This document shows positions 1 through 11,210 of a DNA stretch of 64,000 bases, piece after piece (within the stretch, counting starts at the first letter, position 1; each line of letters starts with the position of its first letter). The stretch comes from Fragilariopsis cylindrus CCMP1102. Lineage: Eukaryota > Bacillariophyta > Bacillariophyceae > Bacillariales > Bacillariaceae. Made by a program: the position numbers and the translations under genes. Under the pieces are notes generated by a model that was not told where the DNA came from, ran no database searches, and saw only the letters and a list, made by a program, of their open reading frames with translations. The stretch is taken from positions 1 through 64,000 of the forward strand of contig FMBT01000430.1 in assembly GCA_900095095.1 (NCBI GenBank), in the 5' to 3' direction.

Positions 1-1219
1 TTCGATACTTTTGATTGTGGACCATTGATCAAATTTGTATTCTTGCTCTTGCTGCTCTGTTATTATTGGTATTGGTATTGTTATTGTGATTGTGATTGTT
101 ATTATTAGAGATTGTATACGTATTCATTACATGAATTATTCTTGTTCTTTTTCGTCTAGTATTACCTGTTCCGTCTGATGCGTCGTCGGATGCGTCGTCT
201 GATGCGTCGTCTGATGTGCCATCTACTGTGTCTGCTTCGTTTCTGTCGTTGTCGTTGTAGATATCATATATATTTTTTTTATCATTCAACAATGATGATG
301 ATGATGATGATGGGTGGTCTGATGATAATGACAATGACGACCAATACAACGACGACGACCATGACGATGGATCATCATAGCTACTGATATCACTACTAAC
401 TACTACTACCAGTACTCTGTGTTGTCAAGAGTACAAAATTTTTATACATACAAAATAATACTGATATAAAAATAATAGTTTTATCCTTTATTGTTGTTGT
501 TGTTCAAGTTGTTCATTTTCTCATTAATAATAACTTGAAAGAACTTGAAATAGCTAACTAACTCGAAATAAATAAATATTTTGCTGGAAGTACTGTATAT
601 GGAATGGAGGATTATAAGAGAGGCAGAGAGTAGAGAGAGAGCGACGTTTTATTTTTCTATTACAACGTGTACTAGTCTAGTCGGAGATGTGATATTCGTG
701 TATGGTTTTTTTGTATATATTACTACTGTAGATAGTAACGACGGTACTAGGTTATTACGACGTTACGATAAACTACAGTACGTCTCATGCGTACAGTACT
801 GTAAGCCAAAATCTCTGAGCTCCCCCCCCCCCCCCTTGGAACCGTTGAGTTTTTTTTAGGGCGATGCCGCAAAGCAAACGATCAATAAATAATTAAATAC
901 GTCTTTCTTCTTCGTTGTTGTAAAAAGTAAATAAATGTTTACCGCTAGCAGTAAGTTAGCTAAGCTAAGCTATATTTTACAATTACATACTGCTACTGCT
1001 ACTTTAATATATATATACTGTCGTCATCCCACCCACCCATCCCACTACCCACTGTCTTTGTTATAATACACCGTAGTCACCCACCCACCCAGTTAGTGCA
1101 GTGCAGTGCAGTGCAGTAACTACTTATTCAAGTCAAGTCAAGTCAAGTCATTCGAGTCTAGTCATTCAAAAGCGGAGAAAAAACCAAAATAGCAAAATAG
1201 CAAACCAAAAATAGTTAAG
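1..1219. repeat. Intergenic, simple-sequence rich
   Basis: No credible gene. Both strands hold only low-complexity frames. Visible tracts are a TGCGTCGTC-like repeat at about 178-216, (GAT)n at about 290-312, a run of C at about 825-835, (GTGCA)n at about 1097-1117 and (GTCAA)n at about 1131-1150. The last ~80 bp before 1220 probably include the 5' leader of the sulfotransferase-like gene. Confidence 0.6.
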
Positions 1220-3402
1220 ATGTCGTCATCGTCATCATCGTCGTTATTCTTGTCGTCGTCGTCAACTAGGACTATGACAACGCAAAATAAGAATAATAAT
1301 AAGAATATAATAATAAGAATAAGAATAATAATAAAAGATTGAAAACAACAAAACATACTATTTTGATACTATTATTATCTTGTGTCGTACTACTGACAAT
1401 ATCGAATATAAAACTAAGTACAAAAATTACTATACCAGTAGGAGCAGATGATATTACTATTATTACCGGTATTACTCATACTACTGAAGGATTCTTGAAT
1501 CACAATAATCACATTAATAACCGCGACGTCGTCAACGATGACGATGACGATGACGACGACGACGACGACGACCGCGACTTATCTACTAAAGAAGAATCAA
1601 AACAACAACAACAACCAAAACAACAACAATTAGTAGTTACTGATCGTATTTGGTCCTACCCATCCCAATCAGGAGCCTATTTTTCAAATTCAAATTCAAA
1701 TAAAGATCATATTAAAAATTGTAATATAAAAAGAAGAATTAAATTAAAAAATGGAAATGAAAATGAAAATGAAAATGGGACGACTAATATAGGTAATATA
1801 GGTAATACAAATACAGGTAATACTATTGGTGATAAACGAAAATCAAAGACTGGTATGTTATTTGTACGACCCTATAAAGTTGGTTCCTCCAGTGTGGTAG
1901 GGATACAATTACAAATTAATAAAAATATAGCGGAACGAATCACCAAAAGTTTAAGTCCACAACAACAAAGTCCACAACAAGAAGACGATACTACTACTAG
2001 TTTTGAGAATGATGAGGATTGCAATTGTATCTGTGATAGTTCCTTTCATCATAGTACAGGATTACAATTACGACCAATGAAATTATTGGATAATGATAAT
2101 AATCAGAGTAGTAATATTAAAAATCCAAATAAAAATTCAAATTCCAATTCCAATCCAAAAACAACAACATTTTTATGGACCATGTTACGTCATCCCACAA
2201 AACGTGCCATCTCTCATTATTTTTTTCGAAAAATATCCAGAGATATGTCGGAGTATTCCGATCAAAATTTTATTCATTTTTTAGAAGGATCTCAAAATTA
2301 TAATACTACTCGAAGTAGTAGAACAAAAAAAAAGAAGAAGAAGAAGAAAGATTTTTTACTACCAACAATTCCTCGAACACAAAATACGATCTCCACTTAT
2401 TTATTACGACATACTACAAATAAAACATCGTATCAAAAATTAAAAAAATCAATTCAAACAATATATAAAATATCCTTTCCATCGAATTATTTGTCTATGT
2501 CTATGATGTTAGATACTACAACTAATAATGGTACTAATTCTACTAACGTGACACTACAAGATTATCAACAAAATCAAGAACAATATTATCAAGAACCAAC
2601 ACCACAAGATCAACAAAATTTATTAAGTGATAGTGAATATCAATCTATTGCAAATTCAATTATATTACAAGAATATAATTTTATTGCTGTTATGGAACGA
2701 TTTGATGAATCAATGGTGGTATTACAAATGTTATTAAATGGACCACCTAGACCTGATAATGATACTAATAACACTGATACTAACACTGATGATAACACTA
2801 TTAACGCACAAAAAAATAGTGTAGTAGGACAAATTAAATTAGGTGATCTGTTATATTTATCCTCGAAACAAGCTGGATCCTATGATGATGGACAAAGTAA
2901 AAATAAAAATGGTGATAAAATATGTCATAAATTATTTAAATCATTTACCACTAACACAATGACAAATTATTTTAATTATGAACCACCACCACCTAGTAGT
3001 ATTATTGGAAATAATAATAGACATAGACATATAAATCCAAATTATATCTCCTATCAGGAACGTATTAAATGGGATTATGCATTATGGAAAGCAGCAAATA
3101 TATCATTAGATAATACCATTAATAATTTATTAGGGAAAGAAAAATTTCATAAACAACTGACAAAATATAAAGATGCATTACAAGAAGTACAAAAACATTG
3201 TTCGAGGAAAGCTATATATCCATGTTCGGATGCAAATAAACAACAAATCATCAAGAGTAATGGTAATGGTAATGGTAATAGTAATAGTACTGCGGATGGA
3301 CAATCACCATTATCAAGAAATGAAACAAATTGTTTATATGATGATGCTGGATGTGGTTATAAATGTATACATGATATTGCTAAAAAATTACAATTACTAT
3401 AA
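1220..3402 (+). CDS. Sulfotransferase-like type II membrane protein, 5' end unresolved
   Basis: Likely a Golgi-type sulfotransferase transferring sulfate from PAPS to a glycan or similar acceptor. The long frame (about 1303-3402) has an N-terminal hydrophobic anchor (ILILLLSCVVLLTI). A 5'-phosphosulfate-loop-like segment FVRPYKVGSSSVVGIQ follows near residue 175, and a 3'-phosphate-binding-like LRHPTKRAISHYF near residue 280. Those motifs place it in the PAPS-dependent superfamily; the acceptor cannot be inferred. Low-complexity Asn, Asp, Gln and Lys inserts lengthen it to about 690 residues. The start is odd. The frame carrying the anchor has no ATG between its stop at 1300 and the anchor. 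An ATG at 1220 opens a Ser-rich leader in another frame that ends at TGA 1340-1342. A one-step frame change in the AAT/AAG-rich overlap 1303-1339 would give a normal type II N-terminus, so an indel, assembly error or unseen splice is likely. Confidence 0.6.
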
Positions 3403-4280
3403 CATGACATGACAATGAAATGACATGAAATGACATAAAATGAAATGAAATGACATGACATGACATGACATGACATGAGATAATGACATAATGAATGAAT
3501 GAATGAATGAATTTTTATGATGCGATTTGATTTGATTTGATTTGATTTGATTTATAGAATATAATATAGTATAATATAATATAATATAATCCATCCTAAA
3601 ATAAACAAAACAAAATAAAGCATAGCAAAGCATAGCAAAGCAAAGCAAAGCACAGCGAAGCACAGCAAAGCACAGCGAAGCACAGCAAAGCACAGCAAAG
3701 CACAGCAAAGCACAGCAAAGCACAGCACAGCAAAGCACAGCAAAGCAAGAATCCAAATTAAAATTGACTTGACAGTGCTACTTATATGTACTACTACTAC
3801 TACTACTACTACTAGTAGTATAATAGAAATGTTAATGTTAATGGCACTACACACAATAATAATAATAACAACAATAATAATACAAATATATAAACTCTAT
3901 ACGTTGTACTTGTCTGCCTGCCTGCCTGCCTGCCTCTCTCCCTCCTCAAACTCAATAACTCATTTTATGAAAATTAATTGTTTGCAAATACACTAATTCA
4001 ATTCGATTTCAATTTCGATTTGAAACTATAATAGTTCTAATTCGATTCGATTCGAATGCAGAAGTAAGTACTGTAGTGCCTATACGATGATGCGAAGTAA
4101 GTATCGAAGTCGTACTGTATTAGGCAGCGCAGCGCAGCACATTTATCTACTTTTTCGCTTCACTCGTGCGTTTTCTTCTGTATAATCCTCGACTGACTCA
4201 CTCGTATTGATGATGATGATGAGGATGAGGATGAGGATGAGGATGAGGATGAGGATGAGGATGATGAAGATTCGGATTCG
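3403..4280. repeat. Cluster of short tandem repeats
   Basis: Directly after the sulfotransferase-like stop come (GACAT/GAAAT)n at about 3404-3480, (GAAT)n at about 3490-3512, (GATTT)n at about 3525-3553, (ATAAT)n at about 3556-3590, a ~135-bp (GCAAAGCACA)-type array at about 3617-3750, (ACT)n at about 3789-3815, (CTGC)n at about 3917-3935 and (GATGAG)n at about 4206-4264. Cys/Leu-rich reading frames on the minus strand here are translations of the repeat and not genes. Confidence 0.85.
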
Positions 4281-4668
4281 TCTTTGTTGTTTTCTTCATT
4301 CAATGATAGTTGACTTCTACTGTCAATGAATGGTTTTCAATCCGAATATTAACTCTTGATGCGAATCTTCATAAAACCTCCGGAGATTATCTCTTGGTTC
4401 CAGTTTCTTTCTTTCCTTTCTTTAATGATGATCCAATGGAAGATAAAGAATTGAAATGATTGATTTATTATTCGATACAATGATTCTTGTTGATTTTGAT
4501 TTTGAAGTTTTCTGAATCCATGGTAGTAATAATTGATGATGAAGGGGATGATCCAATTCCTAATTTTTCCAATACTTTATGATTACTCCTATTAGTCCTA
4601 TCTCGTATTATACTACAGTAACAATAAATACAAATCATACTTGTAGTACAGTTTTTGAAGAAGTACTG

Positions 4669-4699
<31 letters not shown>

Positions 4700-6045
4700 A
4701 ATGAATCGAATATTCTCGTCCTTCATCCTCAGTAATGCTTGTCTCCTGATTGACTGGACGACTGTACTGTATAATTTCATTTATATAGATAGGCAAGTTT
4801 TGCTCATAGTAAGCACAGTACAGTAATAGGCAAGCTACCTACACTACATAGCTCAAATGAAAGTCCTACCTGTCGTGACGCGTAACTGACGTTTATTGTA
4901 CTGGTACATACACCTGAGGGTAATCATTCTATTTGATGTTTGATGCCACCAAATAATGATACAGTAAAAATGAGATGGTAACCAATCAAGAAAAAATAAT
5001 ATAAAATTTTTGGCAGTAGCTAGTATAATAAATGTATTAGCCTATGACTAGAATGAATCAATCGAATCCTGTCTTTATATTGTCGTTGACAATATTGCTA
5101 CAATAGTACTGTGATAATCTTAATTTTCACTCCTTTTTGTCGCGACTAGAAGTTCTTTTTTTCTGCTACAATATATTCTACTGTCGTTGACAATAAATAT
5201 TGCTACAATAATAATATTGTGATAAAGTTTAATTTCGGTCCTTTTTTTATTATTATTTATTTAGATGTAAACTTACTTAAGTTAAGCATAATACTTTCGT
5301 CAATAAATTCAAACCCAGTGTGACGTTGGATTGGGTTGAGAGGTTGCGAGGTGCGGATGTGGTTGCTGCGAGTGTGGGTGTGTTTGTGTTTGTACATGCG
5401 AGTGTGGGTGTGGATGTCATATTACAGTACGTGGATATCATACAGCACGAGAAGCAGTAGAGAAGTTTTTCGCATTGTTTTTGCTTTTTTTTCAAAAAAA
5501 TAAAGATTTTTCTCTTCTCACGATTAGTGACTGAAATACAATCCATGACTGGGGTGGCGCGCTGGACCGGACCTACTCTGAAAAAGTGAGAGGCAGGTGT
5601 GCCGTGCATACAGTAAAGTGAAAAGCAAAGTGAAGAATTAGTATCGTTATTCGTAATTTTGCACATATTTTGTGCTATCACCTCTTAGGGCACTAATAGG
5701 AAAAAAATAATTGAGTTTGGAAAAATTAGTTCCACATGTCTATTTTGTGAGCGCAAACATGCCTCCCCATATATACCTTTTAAAATGACTCACTCATGAA
5801 TGACTAGTGATTCATAATTAACACGTAGTGTACGTGCTAAAATCAGAAATTAGTCATTTTAAAAAAAGATAGGCTTTTCCGATAATGTTCTCTTCATTAA
5901 AACAACGAAGATGAAACAAACAATCAAACGAATGATCGAACGAACGAACGAACGAACGAACGATCATTACAATACAATACACAACAAGTGAAGGGACAAC
6001 TAAATTGTAGAGAGAGAGAGAGAAAGAGAGAAGTATAGAACGATC
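4281..6045. other. Intergenic region with a local duplication
   Basis: No supported gene. A ~105-bp tandem duplication is visible: TGTCGTTGACAATA followed by ATTGCTACAATA recurs at about 5081-5145 and 5185-5250. (GTA)n lies near 4671-4698. The final 120 bp before the next gene carry (AACG)n at about 5940-5965 and a GA-rich tract at about 6010-6032, probably the leader of the gene starting at 6046. A 134-residue minus frame at 5277-5681 has no protein-like pattern. Confidence 0.55.
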
Positions 6046-7014
6046 ATGTCAACGCAATCGGATGAAATTGCACCAAATAGTCACCAATCATCATTTTTAT
6101 CAGGTAAATTACCACAACCATCCGAGTCATATGAAAAAAATGTTATTTGCTTGCGTGGAAAACTAGTTAAGGAAGGTGACCAGGAACAAGCATTTAATGA
6201 TCCACATCAATTATTAGGAAATGAAAATGTTGTACATAGCATTACTGGTATGTGGTCAGCTGGACTTGATTTTTTACTAAGTGATCCTGACAATACACGT
6301 GGATTATGTAACCGGTTTGAATATGAACATAAAAGTTCTAGTCCAAATGCATCCTTTCCTGTATCGGGTCGTTATAGTGGTTGGTTCGATTTGAACAATG
6401 AAGAAGGTGGTAAAACGAAATTTTCTGAAGATATTACATTACGATTTCGTAAAAATAATGCTGGATATCATAATGTTGAAGGGAAGGGTAGTAACGCATT
6501 TGGAAAATATACCATTACAGGTACATTAACAAAAGACAATGTCGTTACTATCTTTCGTCATTTTTTAGTAAAAAAGGTAAAATCATCAGCTAATAGTCCC
6601 AGTGGTAGTAATAGTAAATTGGTAACATCTGCTCCGCCACCCATATCACGACCACCTACGAATAATGATAATGCCAGAAAAAAGCAGAAGGTAAAGAACA
6701 CCAGCAATAACGATGATACCGACGATATATCATTATTTTTAGATTTAGGCGTGGCTGCTTCCGAAAGTACTACCCCCACTACTTCCAACGATGATGATGA
6801 TGGTATTGATGAAGATATCGCAAATCTTAAAATTAGTGGAACAGCCGAAGTTGCTGCTACTGAAGAAATGGATCCAATTGAAATTTGTGATGATAATGAT
6901 AATGATGACATCGAATCAGCAAAACTTGCTGCTGTAGCAAATACTACAACGAATTACATCCATGATTATCTTCTTAGTGGTCATATCATGATGGCATACG
7001 ATGATTGCAATCTG

Positions 7015-7046
<32 letters not shown>

Positions 7047-7059
7047 TGAAGTTGCATGA
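6046..7059 (+). CDS. Conserved beta-rich protein with acidic C-terminus
   Basis: A 337-residue intronless gene of unknown function starting at ATG 6046. Residues ~25-180 form one compact Gly/aromatic-rich domain with VSGRYSGWFDLN, EDITLRFRKNNAGYHNVEGK and FGKYTITGTLTKDNVVTIFR. This alternating pattern suggests a beta-sandwich, and I believe similar domains are widespread in stramenopiles, without a known role. Residues ~190-337 are disordered, with a basic RKKQKVK stretch (possible nuclear localisation signal) and acidic patches ending in a run of about 12 Asp. The basic patch plus long acidic tail suggests a nuclear, histone-chaperone-like setting, but that is speculation. No signal peptide or membrane segment is seen. 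Confidence 0.7.
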
Positions 7060-7200
7060 AGTGAAGTAAAAACGTCGAATCAGTAATGAAATAAGTACAA
7101 GGCGCGTTCCCGCTCGATGTGATCTTTTGAGGGACACTCGGGACTAAAAATTTTAATGCGCGATAGGCTCGCGACGGGGAAAATTCTTCAAAATTATTAA

Positions 7201-7790
7201 GAATTGAATGGAAAATTATCCAATGATCATAACAATGGAAATGTATTGAAACGAACCTCCATGGATATCGCTCTATTTAATATACGCTTATGAGACAAAA
7301 TATACATATTTGTACTGTTAAGAGAGGAAAAAAGTTTTGGTTGAATTTGGATATCTGGGGAAAATTCTATGAGGATTTATATGGGTGGTAGGCGAATTTC
7401 GAATCGCCAGGAAGAGGTGCATAAGAGAGGAAAATTAAAAATCAAAGAATGGATTGATAGATAAAGTACTAATACAGAAGTCTCTATTAGTATTATATTA
7501 GTTAATGCGACAATTTTAATTCTTATTGTTACATTAAGAGAGGACCCATTATCAACGGGTATGTAGGACCTGTTTTTTTCGAAAAATCCAATCATGTGTG
7601 TCTTTTTCTAAAAGAGAGTTTAAGTATTTAAAATTCCACCAAATAAACCAAAACTTTTTGTGTTTGTTAAGAGTACATATATCTATATTTCGTCTATATA
7701 GTTTGTATTGAACAGAGCAATATCCATGGAGGTTCGCTTGAGTACATTCCCATTTTCATGTTGATATAAAGGAATTTTCCTTCTATTCAC
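7201..7790. repeat. Long imperfect inverted repeat (arms ~150-170 bp)
   Basis: The arm at about 7201-7355 matches the reverse complement of about 7628-7785. The best block is GAACCTCCATGGATATCGCT at about 7252-7271 against its complement at about 7717-7736. The match continues through a shared TGTACTSTTAA segment and AAAAGTTTTGGTT. The ~270-bp loop repeats TTAAGAGAGGA. This may be a foldback/MITE-like element or an inverted duplication of a promoter next to the LRR-like gene. No clear target-site duplication was found. Confidence 0.65.
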
Positions 7791-7825
7791 TGCGTAGGTG
7801 CGTGGTATCTTAATCCCGCGACGCA

Positions 7826-8449
7826 ATGTGCACAAATTTGACAAACTTGATTATTCAACGAATTCTTACCACGAACTGGATGATTTCGCAAGATATTTTC
7901 CAAATGGATTCGATTTTGTCATTGGATATGTCCTTATCAATGCCAATGATCGTTCGACAAAAGCATCAACAGTGCATGGATATTCTACGAACGCCCCTTG
8001 TACTCTTCTTGTCGGAGATCTTGCCAAATTTACTTGAAATTAATCTTTCCAACATAAGCACTAATTATACCGAAACCTTCCTATCATTTTCACGCCACTG
8101 TCCACATTTAAAAAAAGTAACGTGGAATAATATTATTAATAATGTGTTTTTTGGATTGCATGGCAGGCTCTTGAAAAAAGCGAAAAATCTTAAAGAAATC
8201 ATCATGGACGATGCAAACTTTTATGACAATGAATACCACAGAGCTACATTCCTCTTCTGTCATTGCAGCAAGGCTCTTGAACGTGTTTCGATTCGGAATA
8301 TGAAATGTGATGATGAGGTGGTTTCACAAGACGCTTTGATTAAATTTGTTCGGAACGTTCCAACTTTACGTTGGTTCCGAAGTGATCTCACTATTGAAAA
8401 TATGAATATGTTGAATTTGGAACGACCAGAAATTGTATTACTGAATTAA
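7826..8449 (+). pseudogene. C-terminal part of an LRR-like diatom family protein, probably truncated
   Basis: The last ~150 residues show LRR-like spacing: LPNLLEINLSNI, CPHLKKVTWNNI, AKNLKEIIMDDANFYD, CSKALERVSIRNM, then PTLRWFRSDLTIENMNML and a closing ERPEIVLL. The LRWFRSDL/ERPE ending is one I associate with a large diatom-specific family in Fragilariopsis and Pseudo-nitzschia, usually with a longer N-terminal part; this is recalled, not searched. The first ~45 codons are not convincing. Another frame over 7798-8037 looks as protein-like there (LDDFARYFPNGFDFVIGYVL), so a frameshift near 7900-8000 is possible. Alternatively this is a short intact paralog. It lies against the right arm of the 7.2-7.8 kb inverted repeat. 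Confidence 0.45.
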
Positions 8450-9379
8450 ATTGAATTGAATTGAATTAAATTAGAAAAAAAACTAAGTGTGACAGTGAGT
8501 GCGCCCGACTACTGGTAGAGGAGAGGCTTTGCTCGAATTCGAACCTCCCATATCAATCCCCCCCATCCCAACCCCAACAAAATCAAATATCAAATACTAA
8601 ATAGGACAGTAGCAGTAATGCGACTACGAGTAATATAATGAAAATTACAGTAGTCTATATATAATAAAATATGTTTTGTTATTACTTAGTTATATTAATA
8701 GTTTATTTTGTCTTTGTTTTTGTTCATATTGTTCATCATCTGTCTACTCTTTTTGTAGCTTTCGTTTTTGTTAGATGTATGCACCAGTAATGAGGAAACA
8801 ACTAAGCTCTCACACTTCATACATATATCTTCAGTCTAGTGAACTAAGTTAGCTAGGCGCATATACAAGTTGAAAGATAGTATGGTAAAATTGTACACAG
8901 GGCTGTGTTATCAAATTAGATATTGATGCCACCATAGATCATTGTTGGGAGCTCTTGATTTGCTGCTAGACAGGAAAAGATAAGAGAACCTGCATTTATG
9001 CATCTATGAGGAATGGATCCACCCAACAAAATATGTTGTAGGCACTCCTTCAGTTCATGAACACATGCATGTACAATGACCAGCCTTTTAACGCACCATG
9101 TTACTAGTTAATTTGTTGCGGCCATTATGCTTGCTTAAAGAACTATTACGGAAGATAAAATCATGGAACCCATTTTATGTTGAATCTTTATATGTCTGCA
9201 GGACAACATTGGAGAAAAGGGGTTTTTTCCACGTGAAAGGTAAAAAACCAAAATTTTGGCCTATATTAGCTAAAATCCACTAAAAATTGTTCTGCACAAT
9301 ATGAACCAGAGGCCCTATTGATGGGTTGTTCCTGTCAAAATTGGTGTGGTATCATATTATTTTCCAACCAACAGTGACT
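8450..9379. other. Intergenic, no gene seen
   Basis: AT-rich DNA without a credible coding region. (GAATT)n follows the LRR-like fragment at about 8445-8470. From about 8920 the base composition becomes more even and merges into the repeat field that follows. A tRNA-like GTTCGAATTC string near 8535-8546 has no matching A box or cloverleaf. Confidence 0.5.
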
Positions 9380-10765
9380 ATTTTAACAGGATTCAAGCTA
9401 TGGCTCGGGGTGCCGAGCCACTTTGGGGAGTGTTTTTTTTTGTAGGGGCATATTTCCCTCAAAAATCGGACCTACACCCCCTATTGAGACACAGCACGTC
9501 TCCGAATAAGGGCGTGTGCTTTCTTATTCAGTGAAAATCCACGAAAGTTCTTTGTATTGGACGCACCTATAGCGTTTATACGAGGCAATAATAATAATTT
9601 GCATGTGTGGAAGGCACACAAACAACATGATTTTCTTTTGAAATTATGAACCATAAAATATCGTAGATGGAAGAGTTACATTGGACAACAACAGATGGGT
9701 GGAGGGCAATAGCTTCAAAATATTCTATTATACCATTGTGTTTGCCTCCCACAACTTTTTTGTTCCTTTGGCTGCAGAATAAAATTCATTTTGCTGTTGT
9801 TGCAAGAATATAACAAGATTTTTGATCAGAATGAACAACAAAATCATATCTCAGATGAGAGGGTTGCAGAGGACAATACCAGTTGGGTTGGGTGCATTAG
9901 AATCCACATAGTGTAATAAAACATTGTGTTTGCCTCCCACAACTTTCCTGTTCATGTGTTTGCAGAATGAAATTCATTTTGCTGTTGTGGAAGGCACACA
10001 AACAGCAAGATTTTCTATTGAAATAAACTGCAAAATATCTCAGATGAAAGGGTGGCAGAGGAGATCACTAGAAGATGAGTCAGGTGCACAAGTATTCACA
10101 TAGTGTATTAAAACATTGTGTTTGCCTCCTACAAATTTCTGTTCATGTGTTTAAGGAATGAAATTCATTTTGCTGTTGTAGAAGGCACACAAACAGCAAG
10201 ATTTTCTATTGAAATGAACTGCAAAATATCTCAGATGAAAGGGTTGCAGAGGAGATCACTAGATGGGTCAGGTGCAAAAACATCCACATAATGTATTAGA
10301 GCATTGTGTTTGCCTCCTATAACTTTTTTGTACCTGTGGTTGAGGAATGATATTCATTTTGCTGTTATGGAAGGTACACAAACAACATGATTTTTGTTCA
10401 GAAATGAACCATAAAATATCTCAGATGGAAGAGTTGCAGTGGACAACAACAGATGGGTTGGGTGCACTAGCATCCACATAATGTATTAGAACATTGTGTT
10501 TGCCTCCTACAACTTCTTTGTTCCTTTGGTTGCCATTTCACCGCTGTGGATGGCACACCATTTTGGGGGGTTATTTGATGTCTGCCGTGTGTGAGCCTAC
10601 ATTACAAGATACCAGTAGGCTTGGGAGACTAAGGAATATAACAGTCCTCCATCCAATAGGTCAATTGTACACTTTATAGTTTTTTTTCCTCAAAACAGGT
10701 GGAAATATTTGATGCTAAAGTTGTTTTTATATACTAGACTAACAAATAATTTAGTTTTTATATTA
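9380..10765. repeat. Degenerate satellite-bearing element, copy 1
   Basis: About five diverged units of a ~190-bp repeat run from about 9600 to 10560. Each contains an AAAATATCTCAGATG-like segment, a GGGTTGGGTGCA-like segment, TGTTTGCCTCCYACAACTT, and AATTCATTTTGCTGTTGT. The same satellite occurs at 57.28-58.62 kb and, inverted, at 61.79-62.29 kb. The block 10587-10760 (GAGCCTACATTACAAGATAC to TATACTAGACTAACAAATAA) matches the right terminal inverted repeat of the 3-kb element at 59.80-60.04 kb, so this is a decayed copy with its right end near 10760. The block 9405-9540 matches 63.72-63.85 kb. No intact coding region. Confidence 0.75.
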
Positions 10766-11210
10766 ATTACTAGATCCACGCGGAGCTTTATATCCAAAGT
10801 GGAACTAGTCGTGATTTGTCCATAATAATATTATACGTAGAATCATCGATTTTAATGTTTTCGATAAGCCCTTTAATCGTTTGAATGTAATTTTTTACAT
10901 GTATGTATTTTTACATATGCCTTTGAACAGACACGTATTTGTCCATAGATGATCGATCTCATTTTTTTTTTTAAAGAGAATCATCCCTCCGCCGAATACT
11001 CACATTCTCATAAAATTTCAGAATACTGTACTGTTTTACACACTCGAACAAACATCGTAGATTTTGTTGTTGTTGTTGTTGAAAGAGAAACATCCTCTTT
11101 TTCTCACAACTCGAACAACAAACAGTTCAGGTTAAAGAAGCAGAAGCAAAACAACTCAAACTTAACTTTTAACTCAACTCAACTGAATTAAACAAACAGC
11201 ACAATTGATA
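10766..11210. other. Intergenic / protease 5' region
   Basis: No gene. It holds the promoter and leader of the protease gene. The last 100 bp are A-rich with CAACTCAACT-like repeats just before ATG 11211. No TATA box that I would defend. Confidence 0.5.

Noticed and set aside
3397-3854. Long minus-strand frames rich in Cys, Leu and Ala
   Set aside because: They are translations of the GCAAAGCACA tandem array, open in more than one frame.
5277-5681. Minus frame of 134 codons
   Set aside because: Random-looking sequence with repeats; no support beyond length.
8500-8570. tRNA gene from a GTTCGAATTC string
   Set aside because: No A box, acceptor or anticodon stem can be drawn on either strand.
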